Of a DNA stretch of 64,000 nt, positions 1-8,360 are shown piece after piece (the first letter of the stretch is position 1; each line of letters opens with the position of its first letter). Location of the stretch: contig NZ_JAMBOE010000005.1 of the NCBI RefSeq assembly GCF_023715465.1, positions 124,001-188,000 of the forward strand, in the 5' to 3' direction. The position numbers and the translations under genes were made by a program. This stretch comes from Paenibacillus macerans (GTDB lineage: Bacteria > Bacillota > Bacilli > Paenibacillales > Paenibacillaceae). The notes below the pieces were generated by a model, which was not told the origin of the DNA, did not search any database, and saw only the letters and a list, made by a program, of their open reading frames with translations.

Positions 1-846
1 CGTCCCGGTGTCAGCTTTCGCATTCGTATGCCACGGCGGTCATAGCGGGATGCACGGTGACGGAGTCGGGCGAGCCGGAGCAGGTCAAAATCCGCCTGGT
101 GCCGCATAAGAGAGGAGACGGACAAAGAGCAAACCGTCACGAACTCGCCGCGTTCATCAACGAGCATGTGGACGTTCGTACATCGGCTGTACAGTCGTTC
201 CCTCTAGCCTTTCGGCTGTATGCACCCTTGCGGAAAGTGGTGAGAGAGGCGTGGGAATCGCTGAAGAGTACATATATAGCCTTGGGACTGAAGCATCTGC
301 AAGCATACCTGAACGAGTACACCGGACGCCGCCGGCTGCGCTTGCCCGGAGCGGAAGAAACGATGCGGCAGAAGTTGCTGCGCATGTGTGTGGCAATTCC
401 GGCGCTCCCTTACCGCCGGCTAATCGCACGTCAACCGAACCAGCCCCTTGCGGCTGCAGCCTGATCGAGACGCTGGAACGGTGGGGGGGGAGTTTGACGC
501 AGATCAACTTAATGGGTAGGGGTTAGCTTAATGCGGATCAACTTGCTTGGTGTGGGTTAGCATGAACGGTGCGGGCGTTGCTACAGACGGAAAGGTTCAG
601 GCTATAGCCAGATCACGGTCTTTTTGTTTCCCTCACGTCTTGTCCTTGATCTCCTGTCTTGATGTCTTTGTCTGGATGTCTTTGTCTTGATCTCTTGTCC
701 AGTCTGTTTCACCTCCCCCAAACCTGATTCCTTCTCCTAAGCCCGTCTAAATTATCTCGAACCTATCTGCTTCTCCACCAAATATTTTCTTCTTACCAAG
801 ATTGTCTGTTTCTGCTACCTGATCAAACGGGATAATCGTGCAAAGT
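1..846 (+). mobile_element. IS1595-like element, copy 1 (5' end outside window)
   Basis: This is the right part of an insertion sequence that occurs twice more in the window (about 30.75-32.2 kb and 55.46-56.9 kb). It contains the 3' part of the transposase, then about 370 bp of non-coding sequence with CTTGATCTCTTGTC-like short repeats, and the right terminal inverted repeat GGGATAATCGTGCAAAG at 830-846. Similarity to the other copies continues past this repeat to about 1040, so the functional boundary is uncertain. The left end lies outside the window. Confidence 0.8.
3..464 (+). CDS. IS1595-family transposase, C-terminal part (truncated by window edge)
   Basis: The frame is open from the first bases of the window and gives the last 153 residues of a transposase that matches the two complete 300-residue copies almost residue for residue. 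It contains the ESGEPEQVKIRLVPHKRG block and the HLQAYLNEYT block typical of the C-terminal part of ISXO2/IS1595 transposases. It ends with the same GCTGCAGCCTGA as copy 2. An internal ATG at 57 gives a shorter ORF but is not the real start. Whether the copy is intact upstream cannot be seen. Confidence 0.85.
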   Translation, partial: SRCQLSHSYATAVIAGCTVTESGEPEQVKIRLVPHKRGDGQRANRHELAAFINEHVDVRTSAVQSFPLAFRLYAPLRKVVREAWESLKSTYIALGLKHLQAYLNEYTGRRRLRLPGAEETMRQKLLRMCVAIPALPYRRLIARQPNQPLAAAA

Positions 847-1208
847 CTCCGGACAGTGAGTGTTGATCTGTCGCCCCCCCCAAGAAAAGAATACTTTAAT
901 TCGTTTGCGTTGATTGAGGTCGGGCCGATGGTCTATAACAATGAAAGACACCTCTTCTGTCTGATCGTAAAAGCTCGGCTCGTCACTCTCGATTTACCAA
1001 ACGAAGCAGTGTTTTTCTATTTTGCCAGCCGCCTATTTCGGAAATTTCGACGAAATACGCCTGCACTTTTGCATTTCGTGTGATTCCCCCTCTTCCTTAT
1101 ATCGCACTGGGGAAGGAGTGGCATATTTCCTTCCACGCAAAGGTTTCAGCACGTTCAAGTTCCGAATAGCCACTTCAAGCCCTGCATTGAATATTTCCAA
1201 TGAGGCAG
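847..1208. other. IS flank and non-coding spacer
   Basis: No convincing gene. Bases 847 to about 1040 resemble the flanks of the other two IS copies (for example AATGAAAGACACCTCTTCTG and CGAAGCAGTGTTTTTCTATT), then the similarity stops. Short ORFs here lack ribosome binding sites and look accidental. Confidence 0.6.
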
Positions 1209-1259
1209 CAAAAAAGGCCACTTGTCCTAAATGAATCCATTTGGGACAAGCAGCCTTTT
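1209..1259 (-). terminator. Rho-independent terminator of the GT2 operon
   Basis: Long hairpin reading AAGGCtGCTTGTCCCAAATG / CATTTaGGACAAGtGGCC on the minus strand, followed by a T run. It lies 12 bases past the stop codon of the tandem-domain GT2 gene and closes the minus-strand operon. Confidence 0.85.
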
Positions 1260-1271
1260 AGGGGATCAGCG

Positions 1272-2864
1272 TTATTTCTGCCGGGGCTCCAGCCTCTCCA
1301 GAATAATCCGCCCCGTCGGAGCGGTTCTCCATACGGGGGTGTAGTGGTCGCCCCACTGTTTCAGCGTTTCCTCGTAAAACGACTTGCGCAAATGGTTGTA
1401 GTATTTGATTTTGCTGTCCGATTTTTGCCGGTTGATTCTGACGTTATGCAGCAGCTCCGGCACATGGATCCAGGAGTACCCCGCCGCCAGCCGGATAATC
1501 ATCCGGGCGTCCTCGAAATAGCGCCCCTCCCAGGGGTCGTTGGTCAGCCAGCCACCGACCTCGCGTACGCTAGCCGTCCGGTAGCATCTCGGGTTCACCA
1601 TGTAACCGAGCTTCAACAGAAAATCATATGGCGTTTCAAAAGCCGGCTGAAGGATCTGGTTGACACATTCCAGCGTTCCTTCCGCGTTTCGTTCCCAAAG
1701 CCGGTGATCGGCAAACGCAAAGGCCGCTTTCGGGTTGCGGTGAAGGCTTGTCACCAGCTTCTCGGCCGCCTTTTTGTCCAGCCAGTCATCCCCGTCGAGC
1801 TGAATGAAATAGGGGGTTTGGATATGCGGCAGCGCCGCGTTCAGCACCGCAGAGATCCCGCTGTTCTTTGAAATCCGAATCACGCGGATCTTAGGATCCT
1901 TGATGCTGGCGTCAAGCCGGGCCAAAGACCGGTCGGTGGAAGCGTCGTCGATCACGAGGATCGATTCGGGGGGAAGCGTCTGGCGGATGGCGCTTTGTAC
2001 GGCAGCGACGATGGAGGACTCGTGGTTGAAATTGGGTATGATAATCGTATAACGAGGAAAAGCTTCCTCCTTGACGGGTTGCGGGGCCGGAATTAATCCT
2101 TGCAAATAGTAGGCATCGTTTGACAGCCTCCAATCCGCCAGATACTCGCCGCCCCATTCGCGAAGAATTTGATTGTACAACTCATAACGGTATTGGCGCC
2201 GCATCGGCCGGGTTTCCTCGAATTTTTTCCAGTTGGCCGGATCCCTTCTCCGGTGGTATAGTATTTCATTCACCCATACGAACGGATACTTTCCCGCCAG
2301 GCGAAGCGTGATCTGAACGTCCTCGGCGAGCATATCGCCCTGTTCCTGCACCATCCAGCCGCCGGCCTCCCGCACGGCATCCGTACGGTAAAAGCGCGGC
2401 ACCATCGCCTGGCTCATTTTCAGCAACAGGTCGTAGCGGTCCTTGTACTGCTCCAGGATGGTCGGCTCCTTGTTCACTACATTATCTTGCGCGTCCAACC
2501 AATACGTCAGATGATTGCCGTATATAAGCGCGGCTTGGGGATGGGCTTGCGCCGCGGCAGCCAATCGCTGCAGCGCGTTTTGATCCAGCCAGTCATCGGC
2601 GTCAAGCTGCACGAAATAAGGGGTTGAAATCCGCGTCAAGGCGTAATTTAAGACATGGGTTTGCCCGATATTATGAGGCAAGGCGATCGTGCGTATGCGG
2701 CTGTCGTTAAAGCTGCGGACTTTTTGCAGGGAGGCATCGGTAGAAGCGTCGTCGATAATCAGCAGCTCCCAGTCGGTATAGGTCTGATGAATGACGCTGC
2801 GAATCGCCTGTTCGATGTAACGTTCCTTGTTGTACAACGTAATGACAACGGTAACCATTGCCAT
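1272..2864 (-). CDS. Glycosyltransferase family 2 with two catalytic domains
   Basis: 530 residues holding two complete GT-A domains in tandem. Domain 1 (about residues 3-210) has VTVVITLYNKERYI, IDDASTD and the metal-binding LDADDW. Domain 2 (about 275-480) has YTIIIPNFNHE, IDDASTD and LDGDDW. Both end with the PRFYRT/PRCYRT and VGGW elements seen in the two genes upstream, so the gene probably arose by fusion or duplication of such units. The ATG at 2864 follows GGAG at a spacing of 11; a longer in-frame ATG at 2918 lacks a site. It starts 8 bases after the preceding gene and is last in the operon. It likely adds sugars to a cell- or spore-surface glycan; donor and acceptor are unknown. Confidence 0.88.
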   Translation of the reverse strand: MAMVTVVITLYNKERYIEQAIRSVIHQTYTDWELLIIDDASTDASLQKVRSFNDSRIRTIALPHNIGQTHVLNYALTRISTPYFVQLDADDWLDQNALQRLAAAAQAHPQAALIYGNHLTYWLDAQDNVVNKEPTILEQYKDRYDLLLKMSQAMVPRFYRTDAVREAGGWMVQEQGDMLAEDVQITLRLAGKYPFVWVNEILYHRRRDPANWKKFEETRPMRRQYRYELYNQILREWGGEYLADWRLSNDAYYLQGLIPAPQPVKEEAFPRYTIIIPNFNHESSIVAAVQSAIRQTLPPESILVIDDASTDRSLARLDASIKDPKIRVIRISKNSGISAVLNAALPHIQTPYFIQLDGDDWLDKKAAEKLVTSLHRNPKAAFAFADHRLWERNAEGTLECVNQILQPAFETPYDFLLKLGYMVNPRCYRTASVREVGGWLTNDPWEGRYFEDARMIIRLAAGYSWIHVPELLHNVRINRQKSDSKIKYYNHLRKSFYEETLKQWGDHYTPVWRTAPTGRIILERLEPRQK

Positions 2865-2872
2865 ACAAACGA

Positions 2873-3670
2873 TCACTCCTTTCTGCTGCCGGTTGGGACA
2901 AGAACGATGGATTGCCACAAGTGGGGCGGCCCCGCCGCCTCGGCCCGGTAAACATCCCCCCAGCGCCCCAGTGCCTGGACCGTATACATTTTTCGTAAGC
3001 GATTATAGATTTCGGCGTTGCGATCATGGCTTAAATTATGCTGATGATAGCGAAAATGATAGAGATCCCGGTCTACATAAGCAAACTCGTAATGATCCAG
3101 CAGTCTCAGCAGCATGCGCCGATCCTCCATCATACGTCCCCCGGTCAGCTTGTCGATCTCCCATCCGCCCACTTGTTTCACGCAGCTTGTTCTGTAAAAT
3201 CTCGGCTGAACCATCGGATCATAGGCGGCAAAATCATAGCGGTCCAGAAACGGACGGTGCTTCACTTTTTTGTGAAAATGCAGGGCGCCGTCCCTTTCAT
3301 GCCAATGACAGGTATTGGCGTAAGCCAGAGCCACTTGTTCCGGCCGGCGCTCCATTTCGCTGAGAAGCACCTCCACAGTGTTCGGGGCGATCCAGTCGTC
3401 CCCGTCCACCTGAAGGAAATACTTCGTCTCTATCCATGACAGCGCCTCGTTCAGCACGTGGCAAATCCCTTGGTTTTGCCGGCGCGCGATGATGCGGGTC
3501 CGGGACGGATCGGTATGGCGCCTTGCGATGGACACCGTCCCGTCGTTCGAAGCGTCGTCGATGACCAGCAGCCGCCAGTCCCGGCAGGTCTGGCTTTCGA
3601 TCGACCGGAGCGCGTCCCTGATGTAACGGGCCTTGTTATACGTAGGAACAACGACAGTTACGAGGCTCAT
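2873..3670 (-). CDS. Glycosyltransferase family 2
   Basis: 265 residues, a single GT-A domain with VTVVVPTYNKARYI near the N-terminus, IDDASNDGT, and the DxD-type LQVDGDDW metal site near residue 90. The C-terminal part has QPRFYRTSCV and VGGW, matching its two neighbours, and ends with the same RLRK...QALGRWGD pattern. ATG at 3670 is preceded by AAGGAGGG. In-frame sequence further upstream overlaps the preceding gene and has no site, so it is rejected. The three adjacent GT2 genes look like a local duplication series. Cytoplasmic, transferring an unknown sugar during glycan assembly. Confidence 0.88.
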   Translation of the reverse strand: MSLVTVVVPTYNKARYIRDALRSIESQTCRDWRLLVIDDASNDGTVSIARRHTDPSRTRIIARRQNQGICHVLNEALSWIETKYFLQVDGDDWIAPNTVEVLLSEMERRPEQVALAYANTCHWHERDGALHFHKKVKHRPFLDRYDFAAYDPMVQPRFYRTSCVKQVGGWEIDKLTGGRMMEDRRMLLRLLDHYEFAYVDRDLYHFRYHQHNLSHDRNAEIYNRLRKMYTVQALGRWGDVYRAEAAGPPHLWQSIVLVPTGSRKE

Positions 3671-3683
3671 CGCGGCTCCCTCC

Positions 3684-4895
3684 TTACGTCCCCGGACCGG
3701 TGCCGGGCGCGGTTCCGGGTCCGGTGTAAGGTCCGGTGCCTGGGCCGGTGAAAGGCGCGGTGCCCGGGCCGGCATTCGCCAAGACATAGTACGAATTTGC
3801 AAATTTGCGCCGCGTTTTGGCCGGTTGCGATCTGGCCGGATTTGATTGGGCCGGCTGTGGAAACTGCGGAGCCGGCGCGAATTTCTGCTCTGGTTCCGCT
3901 GCGGCAGCTCTCCGCCCAGGCGCCTCCGCTTGTGCCGGGACCGCTGCTATTGCCGGCCCGCTCGGTTTCGCGGGCGGAGCAGCGGACGTTGCGGGCGCGG
4001 ACATTTCTTCGGCTGCAGGTTCCTCTGCCGGCGTTTTTTCTTCGGCCGCCGTGCTTTCCTCTATCAGCGCCGTTTCCTCCTCGGCGGGAATGTCCGAACC
4101 GGACGGGGCAACCGCAACGAGCCGCACCAGCTTTTTCCACCCGATACCGTAGTTCTCAAACACCGGCTCATATGGACTGCCCCAACGCTGCAAGGCGTCG
4201 CGAACGGACCATTCCACCATTTCGGCGTACGGGCCGACCTGATTCGTATGATTACCGGTATGCCGGCGGTGAATATACAGCATTTGGTCGATCCAATGAA
4301 ACCGATAACGCTCGATTAACCGCAGCAAAATCCGCTTATCCTCCATCACCCGCCCCTGATACGGATCGTCCGTCGGCCAACCGCCGATGGCGCGAATCGC
4401 GTTCGTGCGGTAAAAACGCGGCCACAGTGACGTATTCGCCAGGAGGAAATCATATTTGTCGGCGAACGCTCGCCCCTTGTTCATCGTCGTCAGAAAGCGG
4501 TCCCCGTTCGCGTCCTCATGAACCACTAGAATGTTGCCGGATACCACCGCCACCTCCTCCGGCTGCTTCAGCGCTTCACCGGCCAGCACTTCCAGCGTGT
4601 GCGGATAAAACCAGTCATCGCTGTCGAGCTGGACGATAAACGGCGTATCCGCCAGCTCAAGCCCTTGGTTCAGCGCCTGGGATTGGCCAGCGTTTTGCGG
4701 AAGACGAATCAGCTTGACCCGGGGGTCGGACAAATAGGTCTTAATCCAGGATTCATATTGTTCCGTGGAGCCGTCATCAATCAACAGCAGCTTCCAACGG
4801 GGATAAATTTGCTGAAAAACGCTTTCGATGGCTTCCTCAAGAAACCGGCCAGGGTTGTAAAAAGGAATCACTACCGTTACCAATGCATTTTCCAA
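3684..4895 (-). CDS. Glycosyltransferase family 2 with acidic linker and GPGT-rich tail
   Basis: 403 residues. The first 260 form a GT-A domain (VTVVIPFYNPGRFLEEAI, IDDGSTEQ, QLDSDDW, WPRFYRT, IGGW). Then follow an E/A/P-rich linker (about 265-330), a P/A/Q-rich stretch and a C-terminal tail with repeated TGPGT/GPYTGPGT units (about 376-403), reminiscent of short collagen-like or mucin-like low-complexity tails. The start is TTG at 4895, placed after AAGGAGGAG; no in-frame ATG fits. The tail is GC-rich and repetitive, so its length may vary between strains. The enzyme part resembles the next two genes; the tail might be an acceptor or targeting tag (inference). Confidence 0.85.
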   Translation of the reverse strand: MENALVTVVIPFYNPGRFLEEAIESVFQQIYPRWKLLLIDDGSTEQYESWIKTYLSDPRVKLIRLPQNAGQSQALNQGLELADTPFIVQLDSDDWFYPHTLEVLAGEALKQPEEVAVVSGNILVVHEDANGDRFLTTMNKGRAFADKYDFLLANTSLWPRFYRTNAIRAIGGWPTDDPYQGRVMEDKRILLRLIERYRFHWIDQMLYIHRRHTGNHTNQVGPYAEMVEWSVRDALQRWGSPYEPVFENYGIGWKKLVRLVAVAPSGSDIPAEEETALIEESTAAEEKTPAEEPAAEEMSAPATSAAPPAKPSGPAIAAVPAQAEAPGRRAAAAEPEQKFAPAPQFPQPAQSNPARSQPAKTRRKFANSYYVLANAGPGTAPFTGPGTGPYTGPGTAPGTGPGT

Positions 4896-4897
4896 CT

Positions 4898-5977
4898 TTA
4901 AGCTCCTCCTTCCGGTCGGTTATATTGACAGCTGTCCCGGCATTTTCGCATAAACTGAAACCATAGATCCGAGATCTTTCTGGGATCACCCTTCATGCTT
5001 TCTTGCACAGCCAATTCAGATAAACGCTTGGCCTTTCCGGCCTCCGTAAGGAGTTCGTACAAAGCCTCCGCAAACTTGTTCAGCGAGCTCTCCGTCCATT
5101 CGTAGGGCATACTTGTGACGGGCGGATGTCCCCACTTCATATCCTCAAGCAGGATTTGGCTTTCCGCTACTTCAGGGATGGCGGCGACCTTAGCTGCGAT
5201 AACCGGCACGCCGCAAGCCATCGCCTCCCGGATATGTGAAGGGCAGTTTTCCCACTTACTGCCGCAAACCAGTACATGCCACCTGCGCATCATTTCCGGC
5301 ATTCGGGAATGCGGGACGGAATTCATGATTTTTACATTAGGCAGGTTTTCCTTCATCCACTCCTGTTTGTATTTGGGAGGTTCGGCATGAATCATTTCAA
5401 AATCGACCGAAGGGAATCGTTTGGCCAAATACGGAATGACTTCCGCCCCTTTCGTGTATTTGCTCGGGTGGTCGTAACCGATCCAGCCCACGACGGGTTT
5501 ACTGGCGCGTTGTCCCAGCGAAAATCTCGACCGGTCGATCATGTTGGGAATCACCGTAATGAGACTGGGGTCGTAATGCGGCCATTTTTTCAGCAGGTTG
5601 CGCTTTTGATATTCGGAATAAACAACCACGGGAACCAGCACCTTTGGCGGTTTGGACAGATCGATGTTCGGCCCTATGCTGAACCCGCCGCCGCTGCCCG
5701 TTTCCTGCTCCATTTGCCATGAGTTGAAAAAGTAGTGATTCCAGTAACCAGGCTCATGGATTGGAACGGTTTTTACGTGCTCGAGCCCGGGCGGAAGAGA
5801 CTCCCTGTTATTTAAAGTGAAAGCTATATCCAAATCGATGGGTTGAAGAAGAGACAGCCATTTCGCACGGATTTTGGCTTCGATGACCGGGCCTTTTGCC
5901 GCTTCAAGCCGCAAATATTCCGTGACGAATTTGAATTTAAAAGCCGCCCGCCCCTCCATTGTTTTCGATAGTTTCAT
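4898..5977 (-). CDS. GT4-like glycosyltransferase (GT-B fold)
   Basis: 359 residues. The C-terminal half carries a Rossmann-type donor-binding domain: VVGWIGYDHPSKYTKG near residue 185, then SKWENCPSHIREAMACGVPVIA, the usual GT4 acidic/EAMACG element for nucleotide-sugar binding. The N-terminal half is an acceptor domain without a signal peptide, so the enzyme is cytoplasmic. ATG at 5977 has GAAGGTG upstream and follows the stop of a 45-codon ORF by 2 bases, suggesting translational coupling. The next gene downstream starts 2 bases after it. Sugar specificity cannot be told. Confidence 0.85.
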   Translation of the reverse strand: MKLSKTMEGRAAFKFKFVTEYLRLEAAKGPVIEAKIRAKWLSLLQPIDLDIAFTLNNRESLPPGLEHVKTVPIHEPGYWNHYFFNSWQMEQETGSGGGFSIGPNIDLSKPPKVLVPVVVYSEYQKRNLLKKWPHYDPSLITVIPNMIDRSRFSLGQRASKPVVGWIGYDHPSKYTKGAEVIPYLAKRFPSVDFEMIHAEPPKYKQEWMKENLPNVKIMNSVPHSRMPEMMRRWHVLVCGSKWENCPSHIREAMACGVPVIAAKVAAIPEVAESQILLEDMKWGHPPVTSMPYEWTESSLNKFAEALYELLTEAGKAKRLSELAVQESMKGDPRKISDLWFQFMRKCRDSCQYNRPEGGA

Positions 5978-5979
5978 AG

Positions 5980-6117
5980 TCACCTTCTGTTCACACCTTT
6001 CATGGATAGGCTGAGTTCTCCGCTCCCTTGCGGGCAAACCGGACCTTGAGCGGTGAATCCGGCGTTCCAGCAAGTTCCAACCACGCTGATCAAACCCGGA
6101 ACTCTAGCAAAAGCCAT
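5980..6117 (-). CDS. Small 45-residue protein heading the GT operon
   Basis: Not recognised. A short ORF starting with ATG at 6117, preceded by an excellent GAGGGGGTGA ribosome binding site 5-6 bases upstream, and stopping 2 bases before the GT4 start at 5977. The product begins MAFARVPGLISVVGTCWN, contains two cysteines and a short hydrophobic stretch, and ends MKGVNRR. The spacing suggests that it is translated and couples to the glycosyltransferase, either as a leader or as a small spore-surface protein. The good site and tight spacing are what is seen; any function is inference. Confidence 0.5.
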   Translation of the reverse strand: MAFARVPGLISVVGTCWNAGFTAQGPVCPQGSGELSLSMKGVNRR

Positions 6118-6158
6118 CTTGTCACCCCCTCTCGCAAGCTTTTGAAAGTTTCGTAGTT

Positions 6159-6188
6159 TACTATATTCTCGTAAAACTTAAGAGGTTT
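6159..6188 (-). promoter_or_regulatory. Possible sigma-K-type promoter of the GT operon
   Basis: On the minus strand the sequence reads AAAC, 17 bases, AATATAGTA, against the sigma-K pattern AC-N16/17-CATANNNTA. Only the first base of the -10 differs. It lies 42 bases before the ATG of the 45-codon ORF. This would place the operon under late mother-cell control. The match is short and could be chance. Confidence 0.35.
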
Positions 6189-6269
6189 GGGCCGGTTTTA
6201 CCGTGCGGCTGCGGATTCTGACCGGTAAAGCTTGTCCGGCCAATGCGGCATGAGGGGCCTCCTAGCCGA

Positions 6270-6575
6270 CCGTATTGGCGTTATTTGCTCATTTCCCGGG
6301 TATTTCCCGATCTAATGGACCCCGCAGCCGTTATTCGGCTTCGAGTTAGCCACAGCGAAAAACATAAGGGCAAAAAAGGGCGTTATTCCGGTGATGTTCC
6401 CTATTCAACAAGAAATAGGGGAAATTAATGCCGCTATTTTCTCAAATCCCTAGGAAATGCCCACGTTCTCGACCCTTCCTAGGAAAATAAGAACAAAAAA
6501 TGGCGCTAATGGGGATGAAGCTGACTGGCTCGAGATAATAAGTACATAAAATTCCGCTATTTTGTAGGCCGAAGG
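6270..6575. repeat. Composite intergenic repeat (types 1 and 2)
   Basis: Bases 6270-6345 resemble the forward module of the AACGGACACC repeats found near 15.5 and 23.6 kb (shared CATTTCCCGGGTATTTCCC). Bases 6349-6575 are a second kind of array with modules such as ATAAGTACATAAAATTCCGC and its reverse form, collinear with the array at 62231-62466. No open frame of note. The gap 6118-6696 otherwise holds only the flanking promoter and terminator. Confidence 0.65.
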
Positions 6576-6634
6576 TTCGTCGACGGCGGTTCGTCGCTCC
6601 TAGCCGGTGTAAATCGGTGTTTTCCTGCTCCCAT

Positions 6635-6668
6635 TAAAAAAACCGTCCGGCCCCACGCCGGACGGTTC
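6635..6668 (-). terminator. Rho-independent terminator
   Basis: Minus-strand hairpin AACCGTCCGGC-gtgg-GGCCGGACGGTT followed by a run of T residues, 29 bases after the stop codon of the GT2 gene that ends at 6697. It closes the second transcription unit of the glycosylation locus. Confidence 0.85.
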
Positions 6669-6696
6669 CGAATAGCGCCGCTTCCCCCGTCCCCCG

Positions 6697-7419
6697 TCAT
6701 ATATTCATTCTGGACAGGATTTGCACCAGCGCTCCTCTGTGCCGGCTTTGGGTATGGGCGATTTCTGGCTGGATTCGCTCGTGGTGCTGCAGCGTTCCCA
6801 TTCCTTCGTGCCAGCGGTAGCCGGTCAAGGATTCATTCAAGAACGGAAAATGCGTCCCGGCCAGAATCACCCTGTACCAAAAATCGAGATCATGCGTATA
6901 CGGCAGCGACTCGTCAAACAAGCCGATGGCCGCAAACAGATCCCGCCGGATCATCACCGTGCAGCCATTAACCGGGTTCGCGTGCAGAAAACACCGGTAA
7001 AAATCGGCGCTGCTCCGCAGCATACCGGCCGGAACCGCATTGGACCGTGTCACGTTGCCCGCGCTGTCGATACAGTGAAAATTCGTATGGGATATGGCGG
7101 CGTTTTGCTGCTGCATGAAAGCGACTTGACGGCTGATTTTCTTCGGATAAAAAATATCGTCCGAGCTGAGCCACGCAATATATTTCCCGCTTGCATGGCG
7201 GATGCCGTGATTAAGCGCCGAGGCCGTTCCGCCGTTTGCTTTTCCCAAATAATGAATACGCGAACGGTACGGCGCGAGCCGCTCCACATGACTGGTTGAG
7301 CCATCGTCAACCACGATCACCTCCAGCGGACGGTAGGTCTGGTTCAAGGCGCTTTGAACCGCCTGCCCCACGTACGGGCAGTTATAAAACGGGATTACGA
7401 CCGAAACCGTCGGTTTCAT
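6697..7419 (-). CDS. Glycosyltransferase family 2
   Basis: 240 residues. GT-A domain with VSVVIPFYNCPYVGQAV at the N-terminus, VVDDGSTSH, ALNHGI and the WLSSDDIFYP metal-binding segment near residue 90. A C-terminal FDESLPYTHDLDFWYR segment is the usual GT2 acidic/aromatic motif near the catalytic base. ATG at 7419 overlaps the stop of the upstream SDR gene by 4 bases (ATGA) and has AAAGGAG. Upstream in-frame sequence runs inside the SDR gene and is rejected. Last gene of its unit before a terminator. Donor sugar unknown, perhaps the 6-deoxy-L-hexosamine made by the genes upstream (inference). Confidence 0.88.
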   Translation of the reverse strand: MKPTVSVVIPFYNCPYVGQAVQSALNQTYRPLEVIVVDDGSTSHVERLAPYRSRIHYLGKANGGTASALNHGIRHASGKYIAWLSSDDIFYPKKISRQVAFMQQQNAAISHTNFHCIDSAGNVTRSNAVPAGMLRSSADFYRCFLHANPVNGCTVMIRRDLFAAIGLFDESLPYTHDLDFWYRVILAGTHFPFLNESLTGYRWHEGMGTLQHHERIQPEIAHTQSRHRGALVQILSRMNI

Positions 7420-8360
7420 CGAAACTCTCCTTTCGTACCGCGAAAATAACCGATTACGTCGGTTAACGAGGCGGTAAACGGAATGAGCGGCTTCCAGCCC
7501 AGCCTGTACAGAAACTCCGGCTCGGCCGGCTCCTCCCCTCCGCCCGGAGGCTGCGGATCGGCATCCCCCCACTGCAGGGGAATCCGGGTCTCCGCAAGCT
7601 GCTGCATCGTTTCCGCCACCTCCAAAAGGCTCCGCTCCTGCCCCGAGCATACCGGATATTCCTCGCCGCTGCGGCCGTAAGCAAGTAAATATCCGTAGGC
7701 GCGGACCGCATCGCGAACATCGAGGAAATCGCGCCGCGCGAGCCGGGATGACAGCCGGAACGGCTCGTTCATCTCGCCGAGCTCTACCTGGGCGATCCGC
7801 CGGGCAAGCAGCGAGCAAATCCCCGTCGATGGGCCCGGTCCAGTCAAATTGGACGGCTCCGCCACCATGATGAACTGGTTGAACAGCGCCTGCCAGGAAA
7901 GGGCGATGACCTTCTGCAGGCTTTTGCTCAGGCTGTAGGGATGAGGCGGACGGTAAGGGGGCGAAAGCGGAACCGATAAGCGCGACCCCGCAATGAGCAC
8001 GCGGCAGTCCGGAAACGGACGCAGCGCCTCAAGCAGGGACAGCAGGGAAAAAACGTTGGTTTGCATATACAGCAGCGGGTCATCCCATGATTCGGGGACG
8101 GAATTTTTGCCTCCGAGATGCAGCACGTAATCGGGGGCCACTTCGCGAACGATCGCCGGCAATTGCTGCGAGTCCAGCAGATCGCAGGGATAATACCGGA
8201 TTCCCGTGTCCGCGCCGGATGAATCCGGGATCCGGTTGTGCACGAGCCCGGCGACCTCCATGCCGAGCCCGGCAAAATACCGGCAAGCGTGGGAGCCGGT
8301 AAATCCCGCCGCGCCCGTAATGAGAATGACTCGGCCTAGCAGTGCTTCTCCTTCGTCCAT
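7416..8360 (-). CDS. NAD-dependent sugar epimerase/dehydratase (extended SDR)
   Basis: 314 residues, extended short-chain dehydrogenase. The N-terminal Rossmann motif is GAAGFTGSHAC and the catalytic YxxxK is YSLSK near residue 143, with NLTGPGPSTG downstream. Overall it resembles GDP-mannose 4,6-dehydratase or GDP-4-keto-6-deoxymannose reductase relatives, but substrate assignment is not possible by eye. It overlaps the preceding reductase gene by 25 bases and the following GT2 by 4, so all three are probably co-translated. Likely role: making or remodelling a nucleotide sugar for the locus. The ATG at 8360 is used; no strong site is visible because it lies inside the upstream gene. Confidence 0.85.
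   Translation of the reverse strand: MDEGEALLGRVILITGAAGFTGSHACRYFAGLGMEVAGLVHNRIPDSSGADTGIRYYPCDLLDSQQLPAIVREVAPDYVLHLGGKNSVPESWDDPLLYMQTNVFSLLSLLEALRPFPDCRVLIAGSRLSVPLSPPYRPPHPYSLSKSLQKVIALSWQALFNQFIMVAEPSNLTGPGPSTGICSLLARRIAQVELGEMNEPFRLSSRLARRDFLDVRDAVRAYGYLLAYGRSGEEYPVCSGQERSLLEVAETMQQLAETRIPLQWGDADPQPPGGGEEPAEPEFLYRLGWKPLIPFTASLTDVIGYFRGTKGEFR

Noticed and set aside
838..1083. 81-codon frame after IS copy 1
   Set aside because: No ribosome binding site, lies in the IS flank, and the matching flank of copy 2 does not keep the same frame.
3797..4639. 280-codon frame antisense to the GPGT-tailed GT2
   Set aside because: Arises from the GC-rich repetitive tail; sequence is unstructured Arg/Pro/Ser.
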